DNA of 64,000 nucleotides from Saccharobesus litoralis (lineage in GTDB: Bacteria; Pseudomonadota; Gammaproteobacteria; Enterobacterales; Alteromonadaceae). This document shows positions 16,782 to 25,367 of this stretch, piece by piece. Each line of letters opens with the position of its first letter. Position 1 is the first letter of the stretch. A program made the translations under genes and the position numbers. Location of the stretch: contig NZ_CP026604.1 of assembly GCF_003063625.1 (NCBI RefSeq), positions 186,001 through 250,000 on the forward strand. The letters are read 5' to 3'. The notes below the pieces were generated by a model. It ran no database searches. It was not told the DNA's origin and saw only the letters and a list, made by a program, of their open reading frames with translations.

Positions 16782-18642
16782 GTCGAGTAGGCCGAGGGAG
16801 CTTCCCCCTCAGCCTCTCACAGATCCGTACGTGAACCTCTCAATTCATACGGCTCCTCTCGTTTCACCATTTACGGCCTGCAACCAAATTGCCAATGAGA
16901 AAATAGATACGGTTGTGTATTACACACCCTTTGCATCCATTTTCTTGCTCTTTGGTAACTGAATTTCAGCCGTTTGTATTTCTTCTTCGCCCATTTCAAC
17001 AATTTAAGGTTTATCCAAGACATAAGTGGCCTTAATGCTGTTTTCCAAAACCGACTGAAGTAATTTATCCACCCGCTTATCATCGGATTAAGCTTATACG
17101 CCAACTCTTGTATCGTTAACCCCGTTTGCTTATGTAGCTTGAGCGCTTTAACTTTCTCTCTAATTTTCTGTTTCGCTTTAGGGCTAATAGCAGGTGTAAA
17201 GCCAACAAACATGCGACCCCACCGATTCCTTACTAACCTTGGCCTGAAACAGTAACTAAGAAAATCAAAGCTAATGACTTCATGTGCTTCTTGTCTACCT
17301 TCATCAAAGCAGTAAACCAGTTTAGTTTTCTCTGGATGACATTCTAGACAACAATCTAACATGCGTTGCTCAATAGCTTGCTTTAACGCCTTTGCTTCTT
17401 GCTCACTACGACAGTGAACCACTGCATCATCCGCATAGCGTGCAAATTGAACATGTGGATGTTCTCTTCGCAACCATTTGTCGAATGCGTAGTGTAAAAA
17501 CAAATTGGCTAGCAATGGGCTTATCACGCCTCCTTGTGGTGTTCCTTTCGTTCGCTCTATTATCTGACCATCCGAGGTTTCCATTGGCGCTTTAAGCCAA
17601 CGTTCGATATAGAGTAATACCCATGGGTTATTGGTATGTTTGCGTAACGCTTTGCCCAATAACACCCAGTCCAAGTTATCAAAGAAGCCTTTGATATCTA
17701 AATCAATCACCCAGTCGTATCGCCAACACCGCTGGCGCGTTATCGCTAATGCATCATGTGCACTGCGATTAGGTCTGTAACCATAAGAATCATTATCGAA
17801 TACCGATTCTAATTCAGGCTCCAACTCCATCTTGACGACCATCTGTGCAACTCGGTCTGATACCGTGGGTATGCCTAGTACTCGAACGCCCTTATCCTTA
17901 GGGATTTCGACACGCTTCACCGTCGGTGGAAAATAGCTGCCCGATGACATTCGATTCCATATCTTGTACAGGTTCTTCTTCAAGTCCTGTTCAAAATCAC
18001 TCATCGATTGCTCATCAATTCCTGCCGCTCCACCGTTGGCTCTTACACGTAACCAGGCTTCATAAACTGTCCATTTCGAAATACTAAATGGTTTTGCTGA
18101 ATTCAATCATTCCTCCTGCTGCAGCAGTTGATGAAAGTTTCATTTAAAACGAGGCAATCCCTTCGCTAGATAACCATTACAGCTATCATCATCACTACTA
18201 CGAATTGCTCCGCCCCAGTGCTTTGCATTCAGACTTGGCTCTCATGGGGTTTCCATTCGAGGATATCTGTTAACATCAAAACGACTGGTTCTTACGTTCC
18301 ATATAAAACCCCGAGTTAAATTCACGTCAGCTCTTTGCCGGCTCCCGCTTAGTTGGTAATCAGGTTGCCTCTAAGCTCTTCCCAAACTCCACCCAGTAGC
18401 TTGGTTTCGGGATGCAACGGTTAAATATTTCGACACCTACGCTGTTCGTCTCTTTAACTCACACCTGACAAATCATTGTGTTTGCCTTTCCCTTATCGCT
18501 CACGACAGTGACTCTTAACCAATGCCGCATAAGGTGGTTTCCACCTGCACCTGAATGCCGATGGGATGGGCCAAACCATCATGTTTTATATAGTTGCGTT
18601 ACCTTCCAGCCTTCCTTGTACTGTTGGTAACTCGTAACACAC
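16782..18642 (-). mobile_element. Group II intron, antisense to the receptor gene
   Basis: About 1,861 bp. Reading the minus strand, the 5' end is GTGTG at 18642. The RT/maturase frame runs 18106-16871. Domain V is recognisable at about 16858-16816 (GAGCCGTATG ... CACGTACGGATCTG) and domain VI (GGCTGAGGGGGAAGCTCCC) leads to a 3' end CTACTCGAC at 16782. The minus-strand 5' exon ends GCTCGCCCA; a candidate EBS1, CTGGGTGG, lies in domain I at 18389-18396 and can pair with it using G-U pairs, which supports the boundary. The ends are placed by reading, not by folding. Confidence 0.85.
16871..18106 (-). CDS. ltrA: Group II intron reverse transcriptase/maturase
   Basis: 411 residues. The RT domain has GIPTVSDRVAQ, the SYGYRPNRSAHDA block, DIKGFFDNLDW, GTPQGGVISPLLANL and the catalytic YADD (FARYADDAVVHC). 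A maturase (domain X) follows, with KLNPMISGWINYFSRFWK. No HNH endonuclease domain is present, so the protein is shorter than the LtrA prototype (~600 residues) and second-strand cleavage is not self-supplied. The frame is intact from start to stop, so the element may still be active. It lies within the intron on the minus strand, convergent with the TonB receptor gene. Confidence 0.93.
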   Translation of the reverse strand: MNSAKPFSISKWTVYEAWLRVRANGGAAGIDEQSMSDFEQDLKKNLYKIWNRMSSGSYFPPTVKRVEIPKDKGVRVLGIPTVSDRVAQMVVKMELEPELESVFDNDSYGYRPNRSAHDALAITRQRCWRYDWVIDLDIKGFFDNLDWVLLGKALRKHTNNPWVLLYIERWLKAPMETSDGQIIERTKGTPQGGVISPLLANLFLHYAFDKWLRREHPHVQFARYADDAVVHCRSEQEAKALKQAIEQRMLDCCLECHPEKTKLVYCFDEGRQEAHEVISFDFLSYCFRPRLVRNRWGRMFVGFTPAISPKAKQKIREKVKALKLHKQTGLTIQELAYKLNPMISGWINYFSRFWKTALRPLMSWINLKLLKWAKKKYKRLKFSYQRARKWMQRVCNTQPYLFSHWQFGCRP

Positions 18643-18850
18643 TGGGCGAGCATTTATGCTTGCAGAGCCTGAAAACCTCTCACTAAGAGAGCAAAACAAC
18701 AGAATTTTGTTCCCGACAAACTCTAAGTACCAGTATTTTACTGCAACTCCTAAGATTGAGCTTTTTAGTCGCATTACTTTCTGCAATAAGGCCTATTGTG
18801 TTGTTGCTTATATATGGTTAAGTCCTCTGCTTGTAATGTTGAATAGTTAC
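18643..18850 (+). repeat. Dispersed ~208-bp repeat, copy 3
   Basis: Begins TGGGCGAGCATTTATGCTTG immediately at the intron's 5' boundary and ends at GAATAGTTAC, matching the ends of copy 1 (12745-12950). It does not encode a recognisable protein; the open frame over it has no homology I can see. Confidence 0.6.
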
Positions 18851-19061
18851 AATTTCATTTTAATTATTCTTTTAACTTCTCTTTTACGCTTCGCTTTTCA
18901 AATTAATTGCCGTTTTACTTGTTTACCAAGAACATTATTTCGCTCGTTTGCCTTTCAATTATCTTCTAAATCGCATTTACAAATGTTTACCATGTTAAAG
19001 CTTGATTGATTGGTTTTTTTATATAAATTGTGTAATTCATATAAAAGGAATCCGTTTAAAA

Positions 19062-20597
19062 ATGAAAAAGTTGTTAACAAACCTAAAATTGGTTTTTTCT
19101 GTGGCATCGGTTTGCGTTGCCTGCTATTCAACAACAGCACAAGCCAATATTTTTAAAGGTGATGAGCTATTTACTAAGCAAAATTATAAGGCCGCGTTTA
19201 AGGAATATGCTAAATCTGCCAATATTGGTAGTCCGCATGCTTATTATCAAATGGGTACTATGTATCACAAAGGCTTAGGAGTGGGTCAGGACTCAATTAG
19301 TGCATTAATTTGGTTTTCATTGGCCGCTGAATATCAATTTAATGATTCCGAACAGATCCTTAAAAAAATGATTAACGCTTTGCCGACTGATCAACGTGCT
19401 TTTTTTGAACAGTTGGTTTTTTCATTTCAAGAAAAGTTTGGTAAACAAAAAATTCAACAAAAATATTACCCAGAGCTCATAACAACGAATTTAGCAACTA
19501 AGGTAACTTTTGGTGGCGACGGTACGTTAGAAAGCCAATATCAAACCGCAGATGAATTATTTGGTGCAATTGATTCGGGTTTTAGTGATAGCTTTGAAGT
19601 GGAGCCGGTATCGTTTGGTTTTGAAGATGAAGAAGGTGCCATTTCTGAATCTTATGACGACCCAAGCCAATCAAAAGATCCGCTACAAGATTTTTTTAAT
19701 CGTCCCTATTTTTTAATTGTTGATTACGATGTAGCTCCTGACGGCTCAGTAAGAAACATGACACCTATCCAAACAATAGGTTATCCGCGCAGAGCGTTAG
19801 AAAATTTAGAAACACAAACTTTCCCCCAGCCAACCTTTAATGGTAAGCGCGTGAATTTTGTTAATCGTACCTATATGGGCATGGCGACCTATTCTAAGTT
19901 TCAAATGTCAGATGAAAATGAACGACTGTATGATAGGGTCAGACGTTTAGCGAAGAAATTGAAGGCTAGCCAAGCGTTAGACGATAAGTATCAATATGCA
20001 ATGGCTCTTTTAAATTTTACTTGGTTAAAACAAGAAGAGGGGGAAGCGTTAAGTCTACTTGAAGAAGCCGCCAAGGCAGGACACCCAAAAGCACAATTTG
20101 AATATGGCTTAAAATTATACCGTGAGCAAACTAATCCAGCGGAAGCGATACATTGGATCGCCAAAGCCAGTCAATATGGTTTAGTACAAGCTGAATATCG
20201 ATTAGCGCGTATTTTACAAGATAGTCCTTGGGTGGTCGCAGATGAGAAAAAAGCCTTGTTTTGGTACGAAATGGCAGCAAACAAGCAACATGAACCTGCA
20301 ATATTAAAATCAATTGAGCTTAAATTATTAGCTAATGACAAATCATTGCACAATCAAAAACAAGCGGTAGAAATGTTAAGTCAGCTAGCCGATAAAAAAC
20401 ACAACCATCCGACTTTTAATTACTTAGTAGCGGTTTCTCATTTAGGTGGCGAATATCGTGATTTTACTAAAGTCGTAAAACACATGCGCAAAGCGATAGA
20501 CTTAGGTGAAGACTTAAACTGGGATGTATCCGCTTGGGAAGAGCAATTAGCATCTTGGACTACAGGCACGGTTTATATTAGTGAAGAGTCACAATAA
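19062..20597 (+). CDS. Sel1-repeat periplasmic protein with TonB-C-like domain
   Basis: 511 residues. The ATG at 19062 has AAAGGA upstream and gives a clean signal peptide (ending near TTAQA-NIF); a longer frame from 19002 would bury it. Sel1-like repeats sit at both ends (~residues 35-90, with YYQMGTMYHKGLGV, and ~330-480, with AKAGHPKAQFEYGLKLY). The middle (~220-290) reads FLIVDYDVAPDGSVRNM then FPQPTFNGKRV, as in TonB C-terminal/energy-transducer domains. Such proteins act as periplasmic scaffolds. It is monocistronic and its partner is unknown. The next gene is convergent on the opposite strand. Confidence 0.82.
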   Translation: MKKLLTNLKLVFSVASVCVACYSTTAQANIFKGDELFTKQNYKAAFKEYAKSANIGSPHAYYQMGTMYHKGLGVGQDSISALIWFSLAAEYQFNDSEQILKKMINALPTDQRAFFEQLVFSFQEKFGKQKIQQKYYPELITTNLATKVTFGGDGTLESQYQTADELFGAIDSGFSDSFEVEPVSFGFEDEEGAISESYDDPSQSKDPLQDFFNRPYFLIVDYDVAPDGSVRNMTPIQTIGYPRRALENLETQTFPQPTFNGKRVNFVNRTYMGMATYSKFQMSDENERLYDRVRRLAKKLKASQALDDKYQYAMALLNFTWLKQEEGEALSLLEEAAKAGHPKAQFEYGLKLYREQTNPAEAIHWIAKASQYGLVQAEYRLARILQDSPWVVADEKKALFWYEMAANKQHEPAILKSIELKLLANDKSLHNQKQAVEMLSQLADKKHNHPTFNYLVAVSHLGGEYRDFTKVVKHMRKAIDLGEDLNWDVSAWEEQLASWTTGTVYISEESQ

Positions 20598-20776
20598 ACT
20601 TTAATTAGATTTATTTACCTACCAGTTTATATGATTCGATTCCCCCATGAGCATTTGTTATTTAATGTGATTGGGGAACACTCTTAATGGTATACATTCC
20701 AGATCACAGTTTCTCACCAACTTAATCAAAATAGAGCGCCAATAATAAACGTTAAAAGCAAAGTGAGAAAATATAC

Positions 20777-21349
20777 TCACACTGGGCAAAAGCAACCATA
20801 GTGATCCAATAACAAATATTGTGGATTGATTCCAGTATTTAATTGGCTCAATACCACATCTAGCATGGCTGTTCCTTCTCCACAAACATAGCCATTATTA
20901 TGTGGTCCCAAATAGCTAATATGTTGATAATCTTTAGATAGTACTAATAATGCTGGGGTTGACGGAATAAGTACAAGTTGTGCTGGAGTTAGTTTGTCGT
21001 GTGCAAGATCAAGCGTAACATTCGCAACAGCGTAAGCTGACAAACTCGATTGCATGGCTTTAAAGTATTGGCTGCATAGGCAATTTGAATTGATAATGGA
21101 AATGGCAGTCACGTTATTTTCAGTTTGTCTGTAATTTTCAAATAACGCGTATACCTTTTTTGTGTAAACCTCTCTTTCTTGCGCAAATTCATTACTAGCA
21201 AAATATCGCCAGTGCTGCTGTGCGTTGTTAACACTGAAAATCAGTAATGTGAATATGGCAATGATGACTAAAAAGTATATTAACAAATACCTAAGCCAAG
21301 GATTGTTTTTTCGTATTTTATTATTCAATAGAAGAGCACTTAGGCACAA
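20777..21349 (-). CDS. Membrane-anchored thioredoxin-like protein (DUF6436-like)
   Basis: 190 residues. One membrane helix (residues ~20-40) is followed by a small periplasmic domain with NCLCSQYF, a TPALLVLSKD strand and a C-terminal YGCFCPV. The CxC pairs and thioredoxin-fold order resemble the DUF6436 proteins of Alteromonadales; I recall the family only loosely and no function is established. It is transcribed alone, with no clear partner. The 338 bp upstream to the GGDEF-EAL gene (21350-21687) hold AT-rich sequence with no gene or repeat I can identify. Confidence 0.6.
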   Translation of the reverse strand: MCLSALLLNNKIRKNNPWLRYLLIYFLVIIAIFTLLIFSVNNAQQHWRYFASNEFAQEREVYTKKVYALFENYRQTENNVTAISIINSNCLCSQYFKAMQSSLSAYAVANVTLDLAHDKLTPAQLVLIPSTPALLVLSKDYQHISYLGPHNNGYVCGEGTAMLDVVLSQLNTGINPQYLLLDHYGCFCPV

Positions 21350-21687
21350 TAAAATTTCTAGTAAAAAGTATACGTTGCTTTAATTAAACTGCCAAAATGA
21401 GTAGGTTTTTTTAGTAAAAATGGGGTCTAAACTTGCGTCCTTTTTACACATCTTTGCAAATCATGTAAAAAAATATAACCTTGATTTTTATAAGGTTTTC
21501 TCTTTTAAAACAAAGGGATATAGTATTCATGTGAATATTATGTATAGCAATGGTTAATATAATCTATACTTTAGTGTAACTAAAATGACACAGTCATTAA
21601 ATTACTAATATAAACAGCAATTTACGTTCATTTGCGAAGTGGGATGTAGTAAGGTGAATCGATTGAATAGGATGTTTTTTTAAGTAA

Positions 21688-23342
21688 ATGAGCAGTTACG
21701 CAAAAATTCTGCAAGATCTCACTTTTTTGCCGGGTATATTAGAATCCTACGGCGGTTTTTTGCTGTTTGTTGATACCAATGGTTTACCCGCGCAACTTGT
21801 ATATGGGTTAACTAAACAAGAAGTTTCCAGCGTGCTAAGCGGGATCGCCTCCTATGAAGATGACTTTAACAGTGATCATGATATAAAAGTGTCTCATCAG
21901 TTTGGTGATTTAACAGATAAATATCGCTGCTGGGTACGTAAACATGAATCGGGCTATTATATAACCGGCTTACCAAAAGATATTATCTATACAAGTAGCT
22001 TAAATTTAATGCCGATTGGTATTTTAAAGCTCGATCAGCATTGGATGGCGATACATAGTAATGCTTTTTTAGAAATCATTCTTGGCGTCAATCAACACGA
22101 ATTACTAGAACGGAACTGGCTAAATTATTTAGATCCCGACGAAATTGTCAAAGCGCGTAAATTTTTACTAACAAGTAAAACACTCAATAACCCTTACGAG
22201 TTTGAACAAAGTGTAATGACCCCACTCGGGCGAGAAATTACCGTTAGTGTACAAATTAGTGCTGATTACGGCACTGGCTCCTCGGGCATTGAAGGTTATA
22301 TGGTATTGGTCAGTGATATTACCGAGCAAGAAGAAGCCCAGCGCAAAATCGTTTTTGCCGCCAATCACGACCCACTAACAAAATTACCTAATCGTCGTGC
22401 ATTAAACGAATTTATCGAACGTCATATTAACCCTGTCAGTATAAAATCTTGGGTACTCGTTTTTATTGATTTGGATGGATTTAAACAAATAAACGATACG
22501 TTAGGTCATGCTGTTGGTGATAAGTTATTAGTTGAGGTGTCGGATCGGCTATCTGGATTTATTCGCCGAGGTGAATTTATTTGTCGTAATGGCGGCGACG
22601 AGTTTTTAATGGTAATGGCTAACACGCCTTATTCTGTATTAGCTAACCGTATTACTGAACTTAGCTTATTGGTAAATCAAGATGTATTAATTGATAAGCA
22701 TGAAATACATATGAAGGCCAGTGTCGGTGCCATTCCTGGCGAGGTATTAACCGAATACCATCCGCCACAAGCGCAAAAAAGTTCAATTGTAGAACTGTGG
22801 TTTACGGTTGCCGATGCGGCAATGTATTTTGCTAAGCATAAAATGAAATCGCATTGGTGTATTGCCGATATGTCTTTTATTCATAAGGTGTTTAATCATC
22901 TCGAACATAAGCAACATATCGAAACTTGCGTGCTCAACAAAAACATAGATATTTATTTTCAGCCAATTGATAAGCTTTATGCACTTGAGGCTCTTACGCG
23001 CTTTAAAGGTCCGTTGCAAGGCAGCAGTCCTGAGAATATTATCAATGCTGCAATTGAAATTGGCTGTCATATGGGGCTGTTTAACTTAATGGCGGAACAA
23101 GGTGTAAAAGTTTATGCCAAATTATTTCATGCTTCGAGTTTACAAAGCGATGAATTCCCATACTTGAATATAAATTTGGAAGCGCCACAGGTAATAGATA
23201 AAGATTTTATCGACAATTTTGTGCAACACTTAAAACAAGAAGGCTTGTCGCCTGAGCAAGTTTATATAGAAGTTTCTGAAAAAATGATGATGTTTGATTT
23301 AAGCGATATGGTCAGTGCATTCAATCAAATCAAGCAGTATGG
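21688..23342 (+). pseudogene. PAS-GGDEF-EAL gene, 5' part, broken by an IS
   Basis: The first 551 codons plus two bases of a c-di-GMP turnover gene. It contains a PAS domain (~residues 105-210: MPIGILKLDQHWMAIHSNAF), a GGDEF domain (~225-390, with an intact active-site RNGGDEFLM), and the first two thirds of an EAL domain (DIYFQPIDKLYALEALTRF, LNINLEAP, IYIEVSEK). At base 23342 it is cut by the insertion sequence, and translation runs into it and stops at 23358 after Asn-Tyr-Trp. A truncated product keeping the cyclase but lacking the EAL catalytic DDFGTG could still be made. Confidence 0.9.
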
Positions 23343-25004
23343 CAGCAATTATTGGTGAAGCTGTATATGCAAGCACTGATGGCCTTTTTACTGTTATTTT
23401 GCCAAGTTAAGCCATCTTAGATTGGTGGGACCCATTTAATCTCTATGCTTCGCGCAGGGGTGAACCTATGCTTCAGCATCCTTTATTCACAATTTCTCTA
23501 CTTAAGGTCGATAATAAGCTTCCTCTGTAATTTCATGGTCTGTGAGTAGATGAGTCATTAAATCTGCCCATGAATCAAACAAAACATACCGGATTGTGAC
23601 TCTGAAGTTTTCCCATAAAAAACGCTTTGAACCGTACTCTTGCCGACACTGTTGGTACGCTCCATCTGTCAATTCAAAGATTTGATGGTAGAAAAAGGCA
23701 AGCAAGGTCAGTAGGTACATGTTGTAACTTAAATTCTCGTGGCCATGACCGTAGTTATGTTCAACTTCATACCCTTGGTTTTTAAGGCTGTTGAAGCATT
23801 CGTTTTCTATTTTCCATCGACAGCGCCCTGCTTTCGCCAACGCAATCACATTGTCTTTATTTATCTCAATGTCACTGACCCAGCTACCAAGATATGTCTG
23901 TTTACCCTTTTTGATTTGCCGATATTCTAGATAATTGACATGGATACTCTTTTCGCCACCATGAAGTGGCACATCATTTTGCCAACTAAATTGGTGAGTC
24001 ACGTCTTTTTCATCTGTGTATGACTGACTAGATAGTGACTCATAAGCCGCTAACCAGTCATACAGGTACTTATGGTCATCTTTCTTTGCCATAAATAGAA
24101 AGCTAAACCCTTCTGCCAATGTCGATTCGATTAAGGGTTGTTTCGACATTAAACCGTCACCGCAAATAATAAAGGATTGACGAGGGTGAGCTTTTTTCAG
24201 CCTTTTTACAAAGCGCTTAGCCGCATTCATTTCACAGTCTTGTTTTTTCGCACCGTCTGTATTTTTTATGGCTTCAGGCATAACCGGAATAACCTGTCGC
24301 TGACTTGGATGCATAATGGCACCTTGTAATACCGCATGGTTATAGGTGATTTCGCCATTACGATGTTGCTTCGTTAGGCAGCCGTCACAGTGGACACTTT
24401 TGGAGCTGTGGTATTGAGTTCCATCAATGGCACAAAGGAGTTTACCAGGTAGCACTTCAAAGCTTTGTAAGTGATGATGACGTCTAAGTCGTTCAAAGTA
24501 ATCTTTAAAAACCGGTGCAAAGCATTCACTGTCTATGGTATCCAGAATGTCTTTCATCTGGTTGTCTTTGGGCGTCTCTTTGATACGAAATAGGGTATTT
24601 AAATTACTTCGTTGATACTTTCTCTCTAGTCTTTTTTGGAATTGAACCAGCGAAGGGTCTTGAAAATACATACAAGCAAACGCACTCATGACTGTATCGT
24701 GAAGGGTGTACGTGCACTTGCCTTGTTGACGAGGATCATCAAAACTTTCAATATGCGATGACATGGCTTTTCGCAACGCATCGAAACTAAGGTGCTTTTT
24801 ACTTTTCGTTAAAGAATTCAAAATTATGCAAGCCAATTAATTATGGTATTAGCATGCAACACTTAAATCATTTTGTCTGTGATCTTTTTCCACACTTGTT
24901 GTGATCGATTGACCTATCTCGACAAATTTAGCGCGAAAACTTTATTTTTTAGTCCCTTGTAAACCTTGAATTCCTTGGCGTTGTGTATTTACCAATAATT
25001 GCTG
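23343..25004 (-). mobile_element. IS4-like insertion sequence, 1,662 bp, in the GGDEF-EAL gene
   Basis: The left end CAGCAATTATTGGTGAA and the right end TTACCAATAATTGCTG are inverted repeats of ~17 bp with one mismatch. The element is flanked by the 10-bp direct repeat AGCAGTATGG at 23333-23342 and 25005-25014, a target-site duplication of the length usual for IS4-type elements. One intact transposase gene fills it on the minus strand. Clean ends and an intact frame suggest a recent insertion. Confidence 0.93.
23502..24836 (-). CDS. DDE transposase of the IS (IS4-like)
   Basis: 444 residues, DDE/RNase H-fold transposase. It has an N-terminal region with HDTVMSAFACMYFQDPSL, first Asp in LCAIDGTQYH, second Asp in FIICGDGLMSKQP, and the Glu block CRWKIENECFNSLKNQGYE followed by HNYGHG. 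The frame is complete and is the only gene of the element. The 10-bp target duplication and ends starting CAG support an IS4-type assignment. The exact group would need an ISfinder comparison. Confidence 0.88.
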   Translation of the reverse strand: MACIILNSLTKSKKHLSFDALRKAMSSHIESFDDPRQQGKCTYTLHDTVMSAFACMYFQDPSLVQFQKRLERKYQRSNLNTLFRIKETPKDNQMKDILDTIDSECFAPVFKDYFERLRRHHHLQSFEVLPGKLLCAIDGTQYHSSKSVHCDGCLTKQHRNGEITYNHAVLQGAIMHPSQRQVIPVMPEAIKNTDGAKKQDCEMNAAKRFVKRLKKAHPRQSFIICGDGLMSKQPLIESTLAEGFSFLFMAKKDDHKYLYDWLAAYESLSSQSYTDEKDVTHQFSWQNDVPLHGGEKSIHVNYLEYRQIKKGKQTYLGSWVSDIEINKDNVIALAKAGRCRWKIENECFNSLKNQGYEVEHNYGHGHENLSYNMYLLTLLAFFYHQIFELTDGAYQQCRQEYGSKRFLWENFRVTIRYVLFDSWADLMTHLLTDHEITEEAYYRP

Positions 25005-25014
25005 AGCAGTATGG

Positions 25015-25363
25015 TTTTAAGCTCTCAATGGATGATTTTGGTACAGGATATAGTAATTTACAGCGCTTAATTAATTGTGATTTTGATCAGATAAAGCTCG
25101 ATAGAATGTTTTTTATTAACATTGAATCGGACCAACGTAAATTGGTTGGTTTACAGGCTGCAACTACACTTGTACATGGTACTGGGTCAAACTGTTTAGC
25201 CGAAGGCATTGAAACCGAACAGCATTTACAGATTGCGCTAGATAATGGCGTTGATTTTTTACAAGGTTATTACCTTGGACGGCCGCAAGGCTTTGAGCAA
25301 ACATTAACTTTGCTACGTCAATTCCAAAAAGAAAATAAGCAAAAGAAATTAGCAGAAAGGTAA
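25015..25363 (+). pseudogene. EAL domain 3' remnant of the split GGDEF-EAL gene
   Basis: The last ~115 codons of the gene begun at 21688. Joining base 23342 to 25015 (removing the IS and one target copy) restores the frame through Gln-Tyr-Gly-Phe-Lys and gives a 667-residue protein. This part carries SMDDFGTGYSNL, the catalytic lysine region IKLDR, the AEGIET glutamate and the QGYYLGRP end. Its apparent ATG at 24983 lies inside the IS end, so a separate product would begin with IS-encoded residues. It ends five bases before the CheB-CheR gene. Confidence 0.9.
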
Positions 25364-25367
25364 ACTT

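Noticed and set aside
18656-19009. 117-codon open frame after the intron.
   Set aside because: Lies over the non-coding dispersed repeat copy 3, has low-complexity composition and no plausible start signal.
20658-20885. 75-codon minus-strand frame near the thioredoxin-like gene.
   Set aside because: Overlaps the end of the better-supported gene in another frame, with no motif.
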